The position numbers and the translations under genes were made by a program. Shown here one piece after another: positions 16,447 through 19,015 of a DNA stretch of 19,015 nt. Origin of the DNA: Clostridia bacterium (lineage in GTDB: Bacteria > Bacillota > Clostridia > TANB77 > CAG-508); NCBI GenBank assembly GCA_022790685.1, contig JAAVXQ010000144.1:1-19015 (forward strand), given 5' to 3'. The notes under the pieces were generated by a model. That model saw nothing but the letters and a program-made list of their open reading frames with translations, was not told where the DNA came from and ran no database searches. The stretch's first letter is position 1; every line of letters starts with the position of its first letter.

Positions 16447-17872
16447 TTATTTAACTTGATCTTTAATTTGTATTTTATTTTTTATTATGCTAAATACAGT
16501 ATTCATAGAATTTTTGTTTAAATCACAAGCATAAATAACAGACACAACAAGTGACATAATATTAGAAATTATATTATTACTATAATAACAAATTATGACT
16601 ATTGGTAATATTATAATTGATTTAATAATTAATTCTGTATCTATTTTAATTTTAAAATATTTTTTCTTTATATCATATAATCTATATATAGACATAATTA
16701 AGAAAGAAACTAAAGTTGATATAGCTGCTGCAAATAGCCCGACATATCTTATTAAAGCTAAATGCACTACAATATTAATAGTTGCAGAAATAATTGAAGT
16801 ATTAGCAATTGCTTTTGTATTTTTATTAGCAACATAAATGGTACTTATTAATCCAACTACAACATTAAAAAGTGATCCTAGCATTAAAATAGGAACTAAT
16901 CTAAAACCATAGGAATATCTATGGTTAATCATTATTGGATATAAAAATGGCATACATGCTATTATTCCTATTGCCATTGCTGTAAAAAGTCTTAATACAA
17001 TATTTACCATTTTATTAAAAAATTCTGGAAAATCAGAATCCTTTATATGTAAAGATACCATTTCAGTCCAAGATAAATTAAAGATATTATATGCAGCTAT
17101 ATATACCCCTGAAAATTTATGAGAAGCTGCTAAAATTCCATTTTTTCCTAAATCTAATAAGTATGAAACTATTAATCTATCAGAAGCATTAAATATCCAC
17201 CAAGATATTGCATTTGGTATTAGTGGTATTGAATATTTTAATAATTTCTTCCTGATTTCTTTTACAACTGATTTTATACTTATGTATTTATAAACTTTTA
17301 ATGAAATCATAATATAAGCAAAACACATTAATTGTCCCATCATATTAGCCAGTAGCATTCCGAGATACTCCAAGTTTTATAACTACTAAAAATAAAATAT
17401 TAAATATAATTGTAGTAAATGCACTTAAGAAACTCCCTAAAGCATATTTTTTATTATCTCCTAAACCTCTAGCAATCTGTAAAAATAGTGATGCATATAT
17501 GTATACTACTACATTAGTAGCTAAAAATACTTTATATTCATTATTTATAAATTTATATGAAATTCCAAATAATATTAAATATATTAATATATTAAAGCTT
17601 ACTGTAAAAAATGAAGTTGAAATTATTTTCTTCTTTTCTTCCTCTTTCTCTCTTACTTCTATAAGATACCTAAAAATAGCTTGTTCTATTTGAAAAGTAA
17701 CAACAGGTAATAAAAGAGAAACTAATATGTTAAGTAAATCAACTGTTCCATATTCTTCAGTAGAAAGTACTGCTGTATATAATGGTAATAGAAAAAAAGT
17801 TATTAATTGTGTACATATTTTTCCAACAGTTATTATAAAAGTATTTTTTACTAATTTAGATTCTCTACTCAT
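16447..17872 (-). CDS. Wzx-type polysaccharide flippase, needs a +1 frameshift at CGG
   Basis: This is a membrane protein of the oligosaccharide flippase family, moving lipid-linked glycans across the membrane. It is encoded in two frames. The first part (17872 to about 17363, 170 residues) holds FFLLPLYTAVLSTEEYGTVDLL, typical of the family N-terminus, then reaches zero-frame CGG at codon 171 and stops four codons later. The second part, in the +1 frame (GGA at 17361 to the stop at 16447, 304 residues), continues the same family directly and contains PLIPNAISWWIFNASDRLIVSYLL. Joined by skipping the C at 17362, it gives KLGVS-GMLLAN and about 474 residues, normal for the family with about 12-14 membrane segments. 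The second part has no ribosome site of its own. A TAGAGGAG site overlaps the upstream gene's stop. It may be recoded, a fresh pseudogene, or a sequence error. Confidence 0.8.
17359..17364 (-). other. Candidate +1 frameshift site 1 (CT-CGG-A)
   Basis: The minus strand reads GTA TCT CGG AAT in zero frame. Skipping the first base of CGG (17362) gives GTA TCT GGA ATG and restores the flippase frame. GGAG stands two bases before the TCT codon, reminiscent of the internal ribosome-site-like element before the prfB shift site. Confidence 0.65.
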
Positions 17873-17881
17873 TTTTCTCCT

Positions 17882-18986
17882 CTAATTATTTATTGCATCT
17901 TCTAACCATTTAATAGATTTAGCTCTTTCTTCTTTCAATTTTGAATTAACTTTATCCCAATCAGATTCCATATCATAATTCTTTCTTGAAAATTCATCAT
18001 AACTATAACAAATTCTTTCTGTTAAAGCTAATAAGTTTAGGATATTTGTTACTCTAGAACCTGTTTTTTTGTGTGGTACAATAAAAAATTTCTTATTAAA
18101 AATTACAGAAAATACTGTTGCATGAAAAGAAGTGGCAACTACATACTCTGCATTTTTTATCAAATTCACAAACTCTAGTGGTCCGAGCTGTATACATAGT
18201 TTTTAATACATTTTTATATCCTGGATTTCTTTTTCCAAAATGAACTACTTTTAGTCCAGTTTTTTCTGACAATAAATTTACAATTTTTAAGTATTCTTCG
18301 TCAGGAGTTATTACATATGCCAAAATATATTTCTCATTAATATTTATGCAGTTTTTAACTTCCTTTATCCAATCTTCTTTAGTAAGTAATAAGGTAGGAT
18401 CTAAAACAACCTCAATTTTATTGTCAATTATAGAATTTAATGCTTTTTTTGCCTCCTCTTCTCTAACTGAAATAGCATCAATTTTACTTATTTTTTTCTT
18501 ATAAATTTCTTTTTGATTTTCTTCTATAAAGCTATTTCCAATACTTGCTGCATAAGATATTTTTTTTGAATCTTTTTCTGTTTTAAAATTAAGAGTATAA
18601 ACATCAGAAAGCTCACCTACAATACTACTATTCCAAACTTGATCGCTTCCTGTTATATATAAGTCATAATTATCTTTAAATTCTTCTACTTTACTGAAGC
18701 TTTCACTCATTTTAATATTTTTATTATAAAATTCAGTAAAAGCTTTTTTTCTTTTTAAATTTCTTGTTAGAAACATAAAATCTGATATTATTGTCTTTAT
18801 TTTTCCTTTGATACTTTTACCTTTTATATAGAAAAATTTATATGGAGCTTCTATATTTTCATTTCTATAATCAATAATTTCAGCTGGCATAGCATCTTTG
18901 CTTAATTTTTCTTGTAAAGCATATGCCTGCAAAACTGCTCCATAATTTTCTGCTCTATGAAATGTTAATATTCCTATTTTTTTCAT
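17882..18986 (-). CDS. Polysaccharide pyruvyl transferase, needs a +1 frameshift at CGG
   Basis: This PF04230-type (CsaB/WcaK-like) enzyme transfers pyruvate from phosphoenolpyruvate as a ketal onto surface-glycan sugars. The first part (18986 to 18186, 267 residues) has ILTFHRAENYGAVLQAYAL at the N-terminus, YITGSDQVWNSS, SYAASIG and VLDPTLLL. Zero-frame CGG is codon 268, after which 28 unrelated Cys-rich residues precede a stop. The +1 frame from GGA at 18184 gives GPLEFVNLIKNAEYVVATSFHATVF and ends at 17882 (100 residues), carrying the conserved SFHA motif of the active-site region. Joined length is about 367 residues, normal for the family, with no other break. AGGAGGA precedes the ATG. 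The next gene is the flippase, 9 bases away, which has the same type of break. It may be recoded, a pseudogene, or a sequence error. Confidence 0.8.
18182..18187 (-). other. Candidate +1 frameshift site 2 (CT-CGG-A)
   Basis: The minus strand reads ACA GCT CGG ACC in zero frame. Skipping the C at 18185 gives ACA GCT GGA CCA and restores the pyruvyl transferase frame. The core CTCGGA and codon phase are identical to site 1. No ribosome-site-like element is seen just upstream. Confidence 0.65.
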
Positions 18987-19015
18987 TTAGTCCTCCTCTT
19001 TATTAAAGGATAAAT

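Noticed and set aside
16447..17373. The 308-residue second part of the flippase as a separate gene starting at TTG 17373
   Set aside because: It begins in the middle of the family's domain, has no ribosome site, and joins the first part exactly after skipping one base.
17882..18169. A separate 95-residue gene starting at GTG 18169
   Set aside because: It is the C-terminal part of the pyruvyl transferase (SFHA motif) in the +1 frame; no ribosome site precedes the GTG.
17359..18188. CGG reassigned to another amino acid instead of frameshifting
   Set aside because: Reading CGG as any amino acid leaves both genes out of frame, with stops 4 and 28 codons later; only a one-base shift restores them.
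1..19015. tRNA or rRNA genes, CRISPR arrays, insertion sequences, riboswitches
   Set aside because: I saw no G+C-rich structured RNA segments, no regularly spaced direct repeats and no transposase motifs; all gaps are short and A/T-rich.

Overview
The window is very A+T-rich (roughly a quarter G+C, judged by eye) and densely packed. It has strong GGAGG-type ribosome binding sites, AGA as the main arginine codon, and TGA, TAA and TAG all used as stops, so the standard bacterial code applies. Gene content (YvcK, MurB, RuvC, a short BirA, PepV-type M20 peptidase, archaeal-type glycogen debranching enzyme, class III prepilin) points to a low-GC Firmicute, most likely an uncultured Clostridia-type organism. 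I cannot place it more exactly from sequence alone.

Layout. Positions 2-907 (+) hold the 3' part of a PepV-like M20 peptidase, closed by a perfect bidirectional hairpin terminator shared with the convergent block. Positions 986-10864 (-) form a long, tightly spaced block. In transcription order it reads prepilin-like protein, murB, yvcK-like, glycogen debranching enzyme, ruvC, short birA, ABC ATPase, ABC-2 permease, ATP-grasp ligase. It mixes wall-precursor synthesis, carbon-storage breakdown, recombination and export. Position 11079 (+) starts a solitary membrane-anchored protein with its own promoter and terminator. Positions 11897-13111 (-) hold an uncharacterised anchored extracytoplasmic protein with a consensus-like promoter. 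Positions 13191-14189 (-) are galE with its own promoter, and 14298-15077 (-) is an unknown helical protein whose promoter is covered by a perfect inverted repeat.

Positions 15288-18986 (-) are the 3' end of a surface-polysaccharide operon: polysaccharide pyruvyl transferase, Wzx-type flippase, and an iron-sulfur F420-hydrogenase-beta-like protein. GalE could supply UDP-galactose to it.

The most striking observation is in this last operon. The pyruvyl transferase and the flippase are each interrupted by a single +1 frameshift, and each shift falls exactly at a zero-frame CGG codon in the same local sequence, CT-CGG-A. Skipping the C of CGG and reading GGA (Gly) restores a full-length family protein in both cases (about 367 and 474 residues). 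In a by-eye scan of every other gene I found no other in-frame CGG; all other CGG triplets are out of frame. This suggests that CGG lacks an efficient decoder in this organism and acts as a +1 frameshift signal, although two independent insertions or sequence errors cannot be excluded from one window. No tRNA, rRNA, CRISPR array or insertion sequence was seen, and no gene-free stretch exceeds about 215 bases.
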